Shown: piece after piece, positions 8,912-16,961 of the stretch
How the letters are laid out: each line of letters opens with the position of its first letter
Position numbering within the stretch: the stretch's first letter is position 1
Notes under the pieces: generated by a model
The model's input: only the letters and a program-made list of their open reading frames with translations
Told to the model about the DNA's origin: nothing
Database searches by the model: none
Position numbers and translations under genes: made by a program
From: Paraburkholderia kirstenboschensis
Lineage (GTDB): Bacteria; Pseudomonadota; Gammaproteobacteria; Burkholderiales; Burkholderiaceae
Length of the DNA: 64,000 nucleotides
Assembly (NCBI RefSeq): GCF_904848585.1
Contig: NZ_CAJHCR010000014.1
Span: 62,001 to 126,000 of the forward strand
Direction of reading: 5' to 3'

Positions 8912-9285
8912 CAGTTCACCGCAAATGTGTAAGTGCCTTTTGTCTTGTGAGCGTCATGTGTCATGACGGCCCATTGCACGGTATACGAGCCGGAAACAAG
9001 CTTTGGAACCGTAACCGTCAGCACGCGCGCGTTCGACGAGTCGACCTTGGCTTTTTCTTTAGTCGCGAACGCGCCGGATGCATCCACAACCTTAATCGTG
9101 CTGAACGAAGACTCGAGGTCCTCGTTGAAAGTCAGGCGGAGTGACTCTGGCGATGTATCGACTGTGCTGCCAGCCGATGGCGTTGCACTCTCCAGTCTGC
9201 CGTGGGCAAATGCGAGCGCAGGTGAAAGCACGAAAGCAGCAGTTGCCGCTGCACAAACCAGGAGTTTGCGCGTATTGGTGTTCAT
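8911..9285 (-). CDS. copC: CopC-family periplasmic copper-binding protein
   Basis: A start at 9285 gives 124 residues with a signal peptide ending ALAFA and a mature protein beginning HGRLESATP, so the mature N-terminal His can form the Cu(II) site typical of CopC. The C-terminal TVQWAVMTHDAHKTKGTYTFAV supplies the second conserved His/Asp ligands. The cupredoxin-like barrel has about 100 residues, the usual size. A purine-rich GGGAGG lies 7-12 bases before the ATG. It acts in the periplasm and is coupled to copD. Confidence 0.93.
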   Translation of the reverse strand: MNTNTRKLLVCAAATAAFVLSPALAFAHGRLESATPSAGSTVDTSPESLRLTFNEDLESSFSTIKVVDASGAFATKEKAKVDSSNARVLTVTVPKLVSGSYTVQWAVMTHDAHKTKGTYTFAVN

Positions 9286-9352
9286 GACTGTTACCTCCCT
9301 GGATTGATTCGGGGCGCGCTGCTCGCTATACGGCTGGCGCCCCATTGCATCT

Positions 9353-9700
9353 TCACTGCTTCTGCAGCTTCGTCACGGTGAGCGCGCCATTAACTTCTTC
9401 TGCGACGAAGTCAATCTTGTCGCCGACCTTCACCTGGGACAGCATGGCCGGGTCCTTGACCTTGAACACCATCGTCATCGCTTCCATGCTGAGGTTCTCG
9501 AGCGGACCGTGTTTGATAGTCATCTTTCCGGCGGCGGTATCCACCTTCTTCACCTCGCCATGCGACATGCTGTTCTTCGCGTCGGCGTCCTGTTGCGTGC
9601 CGCTCGCCGTATCCGCATTGCCCGTACCGCCGGCGGCATAGGCGTTAGCCGAAACGGCAACAGCACAACCCATCACAATCGAAGCAATTGCTTTTTTCAT
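9353..9700 (-). CDS. CusF-like periplasmic copper-binding protein
   Basis: The start at 9700 gives 115 residues with signal peptide MKKAIASIVMGCAVAVSANAYA and a GGAGA Shine-Dalgarno. The mature domain has CusF order: HGEVKKVDTAAGKMTIKH, then SMEAMTMVFKV, then VGDKIDFVAEEVNGALTVTKL. In E. coli CusF a His, two Met and a Trp bind Cu(I). His and the M-T-M pair are present here, but Met occupies the Trp region, as in many beta-proteobacterial homologues. It probably ferries Cu(I) to the efflux or oxidase partners encoded upstream. Confidence 0.88.
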   Translation of the reverse strand: MKKAIASIVMGCAVAVSANAYAAGGTGNADTASGTQQDADAKNSMSHGEVKKVDTAAGKMTIKHGPLENLSMEAMTMVFKVKDPAMLSQVKVGDKIDFVAEEVNGALTVTKLQKQ

Positions 9701-9764
9701 AACCTTCTCTCCTGCAGTTGATGTAACAAATATCAGCCGGAGCCGGGTCCGGCTGTCCACCAAA

Positions 9765-11066
9765 TCAGCCATCCGGCAGTTCACCGGTGTACTCGTACGC
9801 GACGGTCCCCTTCGGGTGTTTGAACCAGCCCGGGTCGCGGTAGTCGTTGCGGCCGAGCCCCTCGCGCACCTTCACGACAGTGAACATGCCGCCCATTTTC
9901 AGCGCGCCAAATGGCCCAGTGCCCGTCATCATCGGCAGCGTGTTGTCCGGCAGCGGCATCTCCATATCGCCCATCGAACCACCCGCGCTGCCCATTGCCA
10001 TGTAGTCCGGTACAAGCTTGTTGATGCGTTTCGCGAGGTCCTTCTGCGGTACACCAATCAGGTTCGGAACCTGATGCCCCATCGCATTCATCGTGTGATG
10101 GGACTTGTGGCAGTGAAACGCCCAGTCACCGGGACGGTTTGCGGTGAACTCGATGGCGCGCATCTGTCCGACTGCGACGTCGGCCGTCACTTCAGGCCAG
10201 CGTGCGGCGGGAGGAATCCATCCACCGTCGGTTCCTGCGACCTCGAAGCTGTACCCGTGCAAATGGATGGGGTGATTGGTCATCGTCAGGTTGCCGAAGC
10301 GGATGCGAACTCGGTCTCCTGCTCGAACGGGGAGCGAATCTATGCCCGGAAAGACTCGCGCATTCCACGTCCACATGTTGAAGTCCGTCATTTCATTGAC
10401 CCGCGGCGTGAAGCTGCCCGGGTCGATGTCATACGCGGACATCAGAAACACGAAGTCGCGGTCCACCGGCATGACGCCACGGTCCTTCGGGTGCACGATG
10501 AACGTGCCCATCATCCCCATGGCCATCTGCACCATCTCGTCGGCATGCGGGTGATACATGAAGGTGCCGTGCTTCTCGAGCTGGAACTCATAGACGAACG
10601 TCTTGCCAGGCGGGATGTGCGGCTGCGTGAGACCGCCGACGCCGTCCATTCCGGATGGCACCAGCATCCCGTGCCAGTGAACCGTGGTGTGTTCGGGCAG
10701 CCTGTTGGTCACGAAGATGCGGACCTTGTCGCCTTCGACAGCTTCGATGGTCGGGCCAGGCGCCTGGCCGTTGTATCCCCATAGATTCGCTTTCATGCCG
10801 GGAGCCATTTCGCGCACCACCGGCTCGGCAATCAGATGGAACTCCTTCCAGCCATTCTTCATCCGCCACGGCAGCGTCCAGCCGTTCAGCGTGGCGACGG
10901 GCGTATAAGGTCGGCCATTGGGCGGGACGAGCGGCGGCTGCGTAGCCGTTTTGTCCATAGTCGGCGCCTCTGGAAGCGAAGCGGCGCCAGCCTTGCTGAC
11001 CAGCGCCGCGCCCAGGAGTGCAGCGCCCGAGCCGCCGAGAAAATTTCGACGTGAAACCATGTTCAT
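9765..11066 (-). CDS. Tat-exported two-domain multicopper oxidase
   Basis: A 433-residue protein with Tat signal SRRNFLGGSGAALLGAAL. The four copper motifs are intact: H130-W-H132-G, H172-P-H174, H265-P-I-H268-L-H270 and H318-C319-H-x3-H324-x4-M329 for the type 1 site. Only about 90 residues separate the second and third motifs, too few for the middle cupredoxin domain of CueO or CopA, so this is a two-domain oxidase. A Met-rich tail (residues ~355-400, with GDMEMPLPDNTLPMM and KMGGM) may bind Cu(I). Likely role: periplasmic oxidation of Cu(I). The start overlaps the end of the TolC-family gene by four bases. Confidence 0.93.
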   Translation of the reverse strand: MNMVSRRNFLGGSGAALLGAALVSKAGAASLPEAPTMDKTATQPPLVPPNGRPYTPVATLNGWTLPWRMKNGWKEFHLIAEPVVREMAPGMKANLWGYNGQAPGPTIEAVEGDKVRIFVTNRLPEHTTVHWHGMLVPSGMDGVGGLTQPHIPPGKTFVYEFQLEKHGTFMYHPHADEMVQMAMGMMGTFIVHPKDRGVMPVDRDFVFLMSAYDIDPGSFTPRVNEMTDFNMWTWNARVFPGIDSLPVRAGDRVRIRFGNLTMTNHPIHLHGYSFEVAGTDGGWIPPAARWPEVTADVAVGQMRAIEFTANRPGDWAFHCHKSHHTMNAMGHQVPNLIGVPQKDLAKRINKLVPDYMAMGSAGGSMGDMEMPLPDNTLPMMTGTGPFGALKMGGMFTVVKVREGLGRNDYRDPGWFKHPKGTVAYEYTGELPDG

Positions 11067-12565
11067 TTACCTTCTGAATTCGTCGGCGACACCGGCTGGG
11101 TCGCGGGAGCAGGCAACGGCGAAACCTGCGCCGCGGCCGGTTGGGCTTGCATCGCGGGAGCGGACGTTGCGCCGTGTGGTGCGCCCGGGGCTTGCGACAT
11201 GGCAAGCGGAGGCAGACGGCCACCGAGCGACTGTTGCAGGTCAGTCTCCGCAAGCCAGTAGTCTTTCAGCGCGTCGATGTATCCGTTGACGGCTGCCACC
11301 TGGTCCCGCGAATCCGCAAGCAGCTCAAACACGCTTGCGAGCATGCCGTTGTAGCGAAGCAGCATTTCGTCTGAGATGGTTTTGCGTATGGGCACGACCT
11401 CGTCGCGGTAGTGCTTCGCAACGTCGTAGCTCGTCACGTAGCCGGAGTACGACTCGCGTACTTCGGAGCGGGCGTCAATCGCTGTCTGGGCAAGCCGGTT
11501 TGCCGATTGCATATAGATGGACTCGGCGCGTGCGACCTTCGCGCTGCCCCAGTCGAAGATAGGAATCTCGACGCTGATTTCGTACCCGCGCTCATGTCCC
11601 TTATCGGTCTCAAAGTTGTCGAGATAGCCAACATCGAGCGCGTTGATGAATCGGGTGGCCTTGCTGAGTCCCAAAGACGTTGCGACGCTTTGTGTCTTTA
11701 GCTTCGCCGCCTGAATGTCCAGGCGGTTCTGCATCGCAAAGCTTTCGAGGTCGTTCAGTTGCGGCCTGTCCTTCGGCAGGTCGGGCAGGCGCTCCGGCAG
11801 CCTGTATTGCGTTCCGGAGCCCCACAGGCCCATCGTGCGCGTCAGCTTCTCCCGGGCCATGACCGATTGCTGCCGGGCCTTGGCCAACTGTGCGGCCGAT
11901 TCCGCGTAAAAGGCCTGCTCGCGCGCATAGTCGAGCTTGCTGAAATTGCCTGCCTGGCGCATGCGCAAGGCGAGTTCTGCCCCAGCCTCGGCGGAGTCCT
12001 TGACCTGAGCGGCGTAAAGAGCCGCCTGCTCCGCGGCCACGGCATTCACGTAGGCCTTTCGCGCGTCGGCAGCCGTAGCGAGCATGGCGTTGGCTGTCTC
12101 AAGCTTCGTCTGTTCAAACCGTCGGCTCTCCATGCGCGTCGCCAAGGGTAATGTGAGCACGGCCAGCACACCCATTGAAAACGTGCGACTGATGCCGAAC
12201 CCGTCGCTCCAGTGCGTTCTGCTAAAGGTGAAAGCGGGATTTGGCAGGCGGCCCGCCTGCACGAGGTAAGCCTCGGAAATACCGAGCTCGCCGTAGGAGG
12301 CCTGAAGTCCGCGGTTGTTCAGCAGCGCCACCTGGACCGCGTCGTCCATGCTGAGCGGCTTCGACAGAAGCTCCTGTGTGCGCTTGAACGCAGCGTCGCG
12401 GTCTTCGTCGGTTTTGACGAAGAGCGCATCCTTGCCAAGCCGCTCGGAAGCAGTCGTCGATACGGCGTTGAATCCGCCGTCCTTCGAAAACGTCGTGCAG
12501 CCGGCCAGGAATATGGCCGCGATGGCAATGGATGCCACGCGGCTCGGGGCGAGATATCGAATCAT
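11063..12565 (-). CDS. TolC/CusC-family outer-membrane efflux lipoprotein
   Basis: A 500-residue protein with lipoprotein signal IAAIFLAGC and two OEP repeats; ALLNNRGLQASYGELGISEAYLVQAG is the classic first-repeat helix. Long coiled helices run through residues ~80-440, and an Ala/Pro/Gln-rich tail of ~45 residues is unusual. CusC/CzcC relatives form the outer-membrane channel of metal RND pumps. Here no RND pump or adaptor gene is adjacent, so it must pair with parts encoded elsewhere or serve another export route. It overlaps both neighbours by four bases (ATGA), which shows tight co-translation. Confidence 0.9.
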   Translation of the reverse strand: MIRYLAPSRVASIAIAAIFLAGCTTFSKDGGFNAVSTTASERLGKDALFVKTDEDRDAAFKRTQELLSKPLSMDDAVQVALLNNRGLQASYGELGISEAYLVQAGRLPNPAFTFSRTHWSDGFGISRTFSMGVLAVLTLPLATRMESRRFEQTKLETANAMLATAADARKAYVNAVAAEQAALYAAQVKDSAEAGAELALRMRQAGNFSKLDYAREQAFYAESAAQLAKARQQSVMAREKLTRTMGLWGSGTQYRLPERLPDLPKDRPQLNDLESFAMQNRLDIQAAKLKTQSVATSLGLSKATRFINALDVGYLDNFETDKGHERGYEISVEIPIFDWGSAKVARAESIYMQSANRLAQTAIDARSEVRESYSGYVTSYDVAKHYRDEVVPIRKTISDEMLLRYNGMLASVFELLADSRDQVAAVNGYIDALKDYWLAETDLQQSLGGRLPPLAMSQAPGAPHGATSAPAMQAQPAAAQVSPLPAPATQPVSPTNSEGK

Positions 12566-12855
12566 TTTGACTCGCCTCCGTGCTCGTGACCGCTCATCCC
12601 GTCTGATGTCAGCTCTGGCTGCTGACCATGTTTCGTCCCGGTCACGCCTCGGCTCGACGCAACAGCACGGTTCAGTTGTTGCCAGCTAGGCGCTTCGCCG
12701 TCCTGCCAGGACTTGTAACCGTCGAACGCAGATTGCACGGTGATGGCCGGAACCGATGCCGCTGTATCCGTTGGATCGGGAACGGCAGTCGCAGCGTGCG
12801 CGAGCAACGGCAATACTGCGCCCGCGCCCAGGAGCGCCGCAGAAATTGTTCGCAT
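12562..12855 (-). CDS. Small exported protein in the copper operon
   Basis: A 97-residue protein with signal peptide MRTISAALLGAGAVLPLLAHA. The mature region has a short conserved-looking helix (SAFDGYKSWQDGEAPSWQQLNRAVA) and a His-rich end (HGQQPELTSDGMSGHEHGGESK) that could bind metal. It overlaps the TolC-family gene by four bases, so it belongs to the operon. Periplasmic copper handling is inferred from context only. Confidence 0.75.
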   Translation of the reverse strand: MRTISAALLGAGAVLPLLAHAATAVPDPTDTAASVPAITVQSAFDGYKSWQDGEAPSWQQLNRAVASSRGVTGTKHGQQPELTSDGMSGHEHGGESK

Positions 12856-12942
12856 GAATTTTTCTCGTCGTGAATCATCCAGCGTCCCTGACGGGCGCTG
12901 GAAAAATTTGCAGGTCGCAGCGAATAGCTGCGCGTGCGCGAT

Positions 12943-13335
12943 TTAGACGAGAATGGGCCGGGGCGGCCGTTCGATGCCGCTGGTCAGGAACAACACGACA
13001 CCGGCGTTGGGAGGCAATGGGGCGGAGAATTGAGTCTGGTCAGCTGATGCGGAAACAGCACGCGTGACCGGTAGCGCTGCACCGACACAGCACGACGCAC
13101 ACGTCAGGCACGCGTGAACATGGTGCCCGCCGTTATGGTCGTGGTTCTGGTGGTCATCGCTGGCGGCGACAACAGCATGTGCGTCCGCCAGCTCAGCTTG
13201 ATGGAATTGTTCGGCGGTCGCTTCGTCATCCACCGCTTCCCACGGAGCGCAAGTCATCGAGACGGCCGCAAACGACTGAACCGGAAGGCTCAGTGCAAGC
13301 AGCACGACAAGAAAGAGTTTGCGCCAGTAGGACAT
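12943..13335 (-). CDS. His/Cys-rich membrane-anchored or exported copper-operon protein
   Basis: A 130-residue protein from the ATG at 13335, chosen because it gives the signal segment MSYWRKLFLVVLLALSLPVQSFA. The middle is a dense metal-ligand stretch (DDHQNHDHNGGHHVHACLTCASCC), followed by a second hydrophobic segment near the end (PPNAGVVLFLTSG). It resembles DUF2946-type small proteins that head copper operons in Burkholderiaceae. It is the first gene of the operon, 87 bases before the next, and an inverted repeat lies just upstream. Confidence 0.75.
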   Translation of the reverse strand: MSYWRKLFLVVLLALSLPVQSFAAVSMTCAPWEAVDDEATAEQFHQAELADAHAVVAASDDHQNHDHNGGHHVHACLTCASCCVGAALPVTRAVSASADQTQFSAPLPPNAGVVLFLTSGIERPPRPILV

Positions 13336-13362
13336 GGGGGCAGAGTCTAGCACGGGGTTAAG

Positions 13363-13384
13363 ACTTCTGTAATCCTGCAGAAGT
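13363..13384 (-). promoter_or_regulatory. Inverted repeat upstream of the copper operon, candidate operator
   Basis: A perfect 7-base inverted repeat (ACTTCTG, 8-base spacer, CAGAAGT) lies 28-49 bases upstream of the first codon of the copper operon. A TAGACT hexamer with a TG two bases before it (minus strand, 13349-13344) is a possible extended -10. The repeat could bind a copper-responsive regulator, but I cannot assign it to CueR, CopR or another protein. Confidence 0.45.
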
Positions 13385-13520
13385 GTCCGTCTGTAACGGC
13401 AAAGCGGCTAGACGGCGGTCGCTCTGCTCGAGCGCGCGAGTTTGCGGATAATCGATACGTTCGTCAACGCAGCCGCCGCGTCGTTCTCTCGCGCCAGCGA
13501 CGTCGTTCCTGTTGACATTG

Positions 13521-13774
13521 CCACCGTGGGAAGGCGCAAGCTGTACAAGTTCTAACGGGCAGAAAATGGAATTCAACGTTGGGACGATTACGGGCCTACT
13601 ACCAGGTCCACATGACATGGAACTGACGCCGGACGAACGAGACCTCTGGGTCACCTTCCGTTTCGCGCGCTACGTCGGCGTTATCGATATGACAACGCTG
13701 AAGCCGGTCAACGCTATCAAGGTTGGCAAATCCCGCACGGAATTTACTTTTCTAGCCATGCGCCGCTTGGCTAG
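13521..13774 (+). pseudogene. Decayed tail of a YVTN-type beta-propeller protein
   Basis: The stretch LLPGPHDMELTPDERDLWVT followed by RYVGVIDMTTLKPVNAIKVGKS is a typical last blade of YVTN/cytochrome-D1-like beta-propeller proteins. After KVGKS one base is missing near 13733. Restoring a C gives PHGIYFSSHAPLG and a TAG at 13774, the usual PHG-I-F ending of the family. Upstream, VDIATVGRRKLYKF in another frame suggests a second lesion near 13553, and no signal peptide or earlier blades exist. It is therefore a 5'-truncated, frameshifted remnant between the copper operon and the permease, a context in which such propeller proteins are common. Confidence 0.65.
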
Positions 13775-13794
13775 AAACGCCAAAGGAGGTTGCG

Positions 13795-15003
13795 ATGGAG
13801 ATAGTCACCGCGGTCGGTCATGCGCTTTGGATGGCCTTCACGATGCTGTGGCAGATTTTTTGGGGGCTGAGCCTGGGCTTTCTGTTCTCCGCCGTGATTG
13901 AAGTTGTCGTCTCCAAGTCGGAGATGTCGAAGCTCCTGCCCGACGCGTCGCCGCGCTCGCTGACGGTCGCCAGCCTGCTTGGAGCAGCGTCCTCCTCCTG
14001 TTCTTACGCCGCAGTTGCCATGGCTCGCTCTATCGTGCGCAAGGGCGGTGACTTCACCTCCGCGATGGCGTTCCAGTTCGCAGCGACGAATCTCGTGCTC
14101 GAACTCGGCGTGCTGATGTGGGTGTTGATTTCCTGGCAGTTCGCTGCGGCTGAGTTCATCGGCGGCCCAATCATGATTGTTGTTCTCGTACTGCTCTTCC
14201 GGTTTTTTCTGAGTGACTCTCTGAAGAGCGAAGCTATCGAGCAGGCGAACAAGGGTATCGCAGGCAGCATGGAAGGTCATGCGGCCATGTCGATGGGCGA
14301 GCAACACGGGACCTGGAAACAACGTCTCATATCGAGAGACGGATGGATTGCAATCAGCCACAGCTATGTGATGAACTGGGCCATGCTGTGGCGCGACATA
14401 GCGATTGGCTTGCTTGTCGCTGGGGCGCTCGGAGCGTGGGTGCCCGACAGCTTCTGGCAAAAATTTTTCCTTGTCAGTCATCCAACGGCGGCGATGATTT
14501 GGGGTGCATTCGTGGGTCCGCTGATTGCGGTTGCGTCGTTCACCTGTTCCGTTGGCAATGTGCCGCTCGCCGCAGTGCTCTGGAACGGTGGTATCAGTTT
14601 TGGCGGTGTCGCTTCTTTCATCTTTGGCGACCTCATCATCCTTCCTATCCTCAACATCTATCGCAAGTACTACGGCGGCAGGATGACCTTGTTTCTCGCC
14701 GTTACTTTCTACCTGTCTATGGTCGCTGCCGCGCTAGCGGTCGAAGCTCTGTTTCAGATACTTGGTTGGGTACCGAAGGAACGGCATACGGCAGTCGTCG
14801 ACGCCGCCATCAGCTTCAATTACACGGCCGTTCTCAACATTGTCTTTGGCGCCGTATTCATCGCGCTGACCGTCCTGTTTCTCAGAACTGGTGGTCCAAA
14901 GATGATGCAAATGATGAAGAGTGGTGAGCACGACCATGGCGCACCCGGCCATATGGGCTCGCATAAGCATGCGCACCCTGAGCACCCTGGCCACTCCGAG
15001 TAG
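13795..15003 (+). CDS. DUF318/ArsP-like metal permease with His-rich tail
   Basis: A 402-residue permease with about ten transmembrane helices in two halves. Each half carries the cysteine motif of the family: LLGAASSSCSYAAVAMA near residue 65 and VASFTCSVGNVPLAAVLWNGG near residue 250. The last ~25 residues are extremely His-rich (HDHGAPGHMGSHKHAHPEHP), and a shorter His/Met-containing loop lies between the halves. ArsP relatives export organoarsenicals and others are linked to metals. The neighbouring copper operon suggests a metal substrate. An AAAGGAGG Shine-Dalgarno lies ideally before the ATG, and a small exported protein gene follows after 23 bases. Confidence 0.88.
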   Translation: MEIVTAVGHALWMAFTMLWQIFWGLSLGFLFSAVIEVVVSKSEMSKLLPDASPRSLTVASLLGAASSSCSYAAVAMARSIVRKGGDFTSAMAFQFAATNLVLELGVLMWVLISWQFAAAEFIGGPIMIVVLVLLFRFFLSDSLKSEAIEQANKGIAGSMEGHAAMSMGEQHGTWKQRLISRDGWIAISHSYVMNWAMLWRDIAIGLLVAGALGAWVPDSFWQKFFLVSHPTAAMIWGAFVGPLIAVASFTCSVGNVPLAAVLWNGGISFGGVASFIFGDLIILPILNIYRKYYGGRMTLFLAVTFYLSMVAAALAVEALFQILGWVPKERHTAVVDAAISFNYTAVLNIVFGAVFIALTVLFLRTGGPKMMQMMKSGEHDHGAPGHMGSHKHAHPEHPGHSE

Positions 15004-15026
15004 TCGTATCCAAAAAGAGATTCGAG

Positions 15027-15188
15027 ATGAGAGACTTTTCTGTGGAGCGCGCCGCGCGCGTTTGCGCGGGTCTGGCACTGGCAGTTGCGACGTTTCCCGC
15101 TAGCGCGAAGCAGCGTGCTTCGATGCCGGGTATGAGCACATCCAACTCGGCCGATAGCGGGTCAGCCCGGCGCGGAGAAATGCCATGA
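15027..15188 (+). CDS. 53-residue exported small protein
   Basis: The ATG at 15027, 23 bases after the permease stop, opens a 53-codon frame with a clear signal peptide (ARVCAGLALAVATFPASA) and a short mature part rich in Ser and Met (ASMPGMSTSNSADSGSARRG). Its end overlaps the next gene in an ATGA arrangement, so it looks like a real member of the permease operon despite its size. A GAGA stretch in front of the ATG could serve as a weak Shine-Dalgarno. A periplasmic metal-binding or partner role is only a guess. Confidence 0.6.
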   Translation: MRDFSVERAARVCAGLALAVATFPASAKQRASMPGMSTSNSADSGSARRGEMP

Positions 15189-15463
15189 ACCAGGCGGAAT
15201 ATGAAGGTGCAATCGATCGGTTGATTGCAGCGGCAGAACTGGTGGTGTCTGGTGCGTCGAAAGAGCAGAGACTGGATGCTCTCGGGATGCTGGCGTTCTT
15301 CCGACTCCGACGCACACGCATCGGCGAGCAGGGCCTTCCACAAATATCGGACGAGGACCTCTTTAGGGAAACCGCGACCGCGGCACTCGCGATGGCGGGG
15401 CGTAAGGAGCTTCTCGCGGCATCCGCGCTTCTCGACCAAGCGCGGATGCTTGTTGAGGGCTAG
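15185..15463 (+). CDS. Small helical protein of unknown function, coupled to the permease operon
   Basis: A 92-residue, mostly alpha-helical acidic protein (EYEGAIDRLIAAAELVVSG, ISDEDLFRETATAALAMAG) without signal peptide or membrane segment. Its ATG overlaps the stop of the 53-residue exported protein by four bases, which implies translational coupling. I do not recognise the family. It may be a cytoplasmic accessory of the permease. Confidence 0.6.
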   Translation: MNQAEYEGAIDRLIAAAELVVSGASKEQRLDALGMLAFFRLRRTRIGEQGLPQISDEDLFRETATAALAMAGRKELLAASALLDQARMLVEG

Positions 15464-15642
15464 CTAGTCTCCAGCGGTTGTTACAGCCCGGGCGGTTCTT
15501 TGGTCTCTCGCTCTGCAGCCCTTGTCTCTGAGGACATGACGCATGTAACTTATAAAAAATTTGCACCTTCTCACTATTGCAGATAGTGGGCGCCTTTGTG
15601 GAACCAAGCTCGTGTCGGTGTGCTGTGGGCTTGGCAGCCTGG

Positions 15643-16350
15643 TTATTCGCTGAAGGCTTCGTGTTCGAGTTGTTCGCGAGAAACATGGCGCACGTCCTTG
15701 CCCTTGACGACGTAGATGATGATTTCCGCTATGTTCGTCGCATGGTCGCCAATGCGTTCAATGGCCTTCGCGATGAAAAGGTAGTCCAGCGCAATGGCGA
15801 CCACTCGCGGGTCGTCCATCATGATAGTCACCAACTTCTGTATGACAGCACGAAATTGTTCATCGATCGCGTCATCGTCGCGGACGATTTGTGCGGCGGA
15901 AGCTGTATCGAGGCGCGCTAACGCATCAAGCGTACGGCGGAGAATAGCTATGGCCATCTCACCGGATAGCGCGATTTCCGTGATATTGATGGCCTGTGCA
16001 TTGCGGTCTTCTGCAATCCGTCGAGTCCGCTTCGCGACCTTCCGCGCTTCGTCCCCAGCACGCTCGAGGTTCGTCACGGTCTTCGAAATGGCCATCAGCA
16101 GACGCAGGTCGCGTGCAGCCGGCTGGTACCGCGCGATGATGTTGATGCACTCTTCATCGACTTCCGCTTCGAGGGCATTGAGTCGACGCTCGTCCATGTT
16201 GATTCTGTCGACCAGGTCCAAATCGAGGTGGTTCAGCGCCTGCATCGCATTGATGAGTTGCGATTCGACGATGCCGCCCATTTCGAAAACCTTGGACAAT
16301 ATCCCGTTGATGTCAGCGTCGAATCGACTGGAAAGATGGTTATCGGGCAT
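15643..16350 (-). CDS. phoU: PhoU-family phosphate signalling regulator
   Basis: A 235-residue protein with two PhoU three-helix repeats. The metal-binding helices are visible as TVTNLERAGDEARKVAKR in the first repeat and IAKAIERIGDHATNIAEI in the second, which holds the hallmark E-R-I-G-D-H. PhoU links the PstSCAB transporter to the PhoR kinase and represses the Pho regulon. Here it stands alone, without pst or phoBR genes, so it may be a second copy. An AGGAG Shine-Dalgarno precedes the ATG. Confidence 0.95.
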   Translation of the reverse strand: MPDNHLSSRFDADINGILSKVFEMGGIVESQLINAMQALNHLDLDLVDRINMDERRLNALEAEVDEECINIIARYQPAARDLRLLMAISKTVTNLERAGDEARKVAKRTRRIAEDRNAQAINITEIALSGEMAIAILRRTLDALARLDTASAAQIVRDDDAIDEQFRAVIQKLVTIMMDDPRVVAIALDYLFIAKAIERIGDHATNIAEIIIYVVKGKDVRHVSREQLEHEAFSE

Positions 16351-16514
16351 CGGAACTCCTGTCAGCCGACTAGCTGCATTTTAGTTGCCCCTCGGTTTCA
16401 TGACCACTGCAGCACGTAAGGAACGGTGGCGGAAGCTCCACGAAAAGTGCGCAGGCATCCGGCGCAGCGGTGAAACGCGGGCTGCAGGGGCGGCCCGCTC
16501 GGAGCGTGGTAAAG

Positions 16515-16961
16515 CTACGACTTTGCTGGTCGACCGGTTTTGACGGTTTCGACCGCGGAAACAGCTGCCAGCAAACTCTCTGCGGTGGGAGCCGAGTCCA
16601 GTAAAAGCAGCCCAGCGCGAAGAAGCTCACTCTTGCTCACCGAGACGCCTGCGTCGAGACACTTCCGTTTCAGCGCTGCGATTTTCTCGTAGTCGGGCTT
16701 CGGCATCGTGAAGCTGTCGCGCACGACCTTCTCCTTCTTCGCGCGTTTCGCTTTCACTTCTGTTCCTGGACTGACCTGTGCGGTTTCAACGGGTTTCGCA
16801 CGCTTCTGTTTGTCGGCCTTAGTCGGGGCCGGCTGGGCATCTCGTGCGGCAGCCGCGCTCTTTTCATCCGCCGGCTTCTCATCGGCTTTTGCATGGCCGT
16901 TGGCATTCTTCGGAAAGTGAAAGGCCTTCTTCGTCGGTTTCGCCACGCTGGGTTGACTCAT
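16515..16961 (-). CDS. Ribbon-helix-helix-like protein with a long basic Ala/Lys-rich N-terminus
   Basis: A 148-residue protein. The first ~80 residues are low-complexity Lys/Ala/Glu/Pro, probably disordered. Residues ~85-128 (VVRDSFTMPKPDYEKIAAL to VSKSELLRAGLLLL) have the strand-helix-helix pattern of a ribbon-helix-helix DNA-binding domain, with the S-K-S-E-L-L-R turn typical of such proteins. A perfect inverted repeat 20 bases before its start codon suggests autoregulation. No toxin or partition partner is adjacent. The family assignment is by pattern only. Confidence 0.65.
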   Translation of the reverse strand: MSQPSVAKPTKKAFHFPKNANGHAKADEKPADEKSAAAARDAQPAPTKADKQKRAKPVETAQVSPGTEVKAKRAKKEKVVRDSFTMPKPDYEKIAALKRKCLDAGVSVSKSELLRAGLLLLDSAPTAESLLAAVSAVETVKTGRPAKS

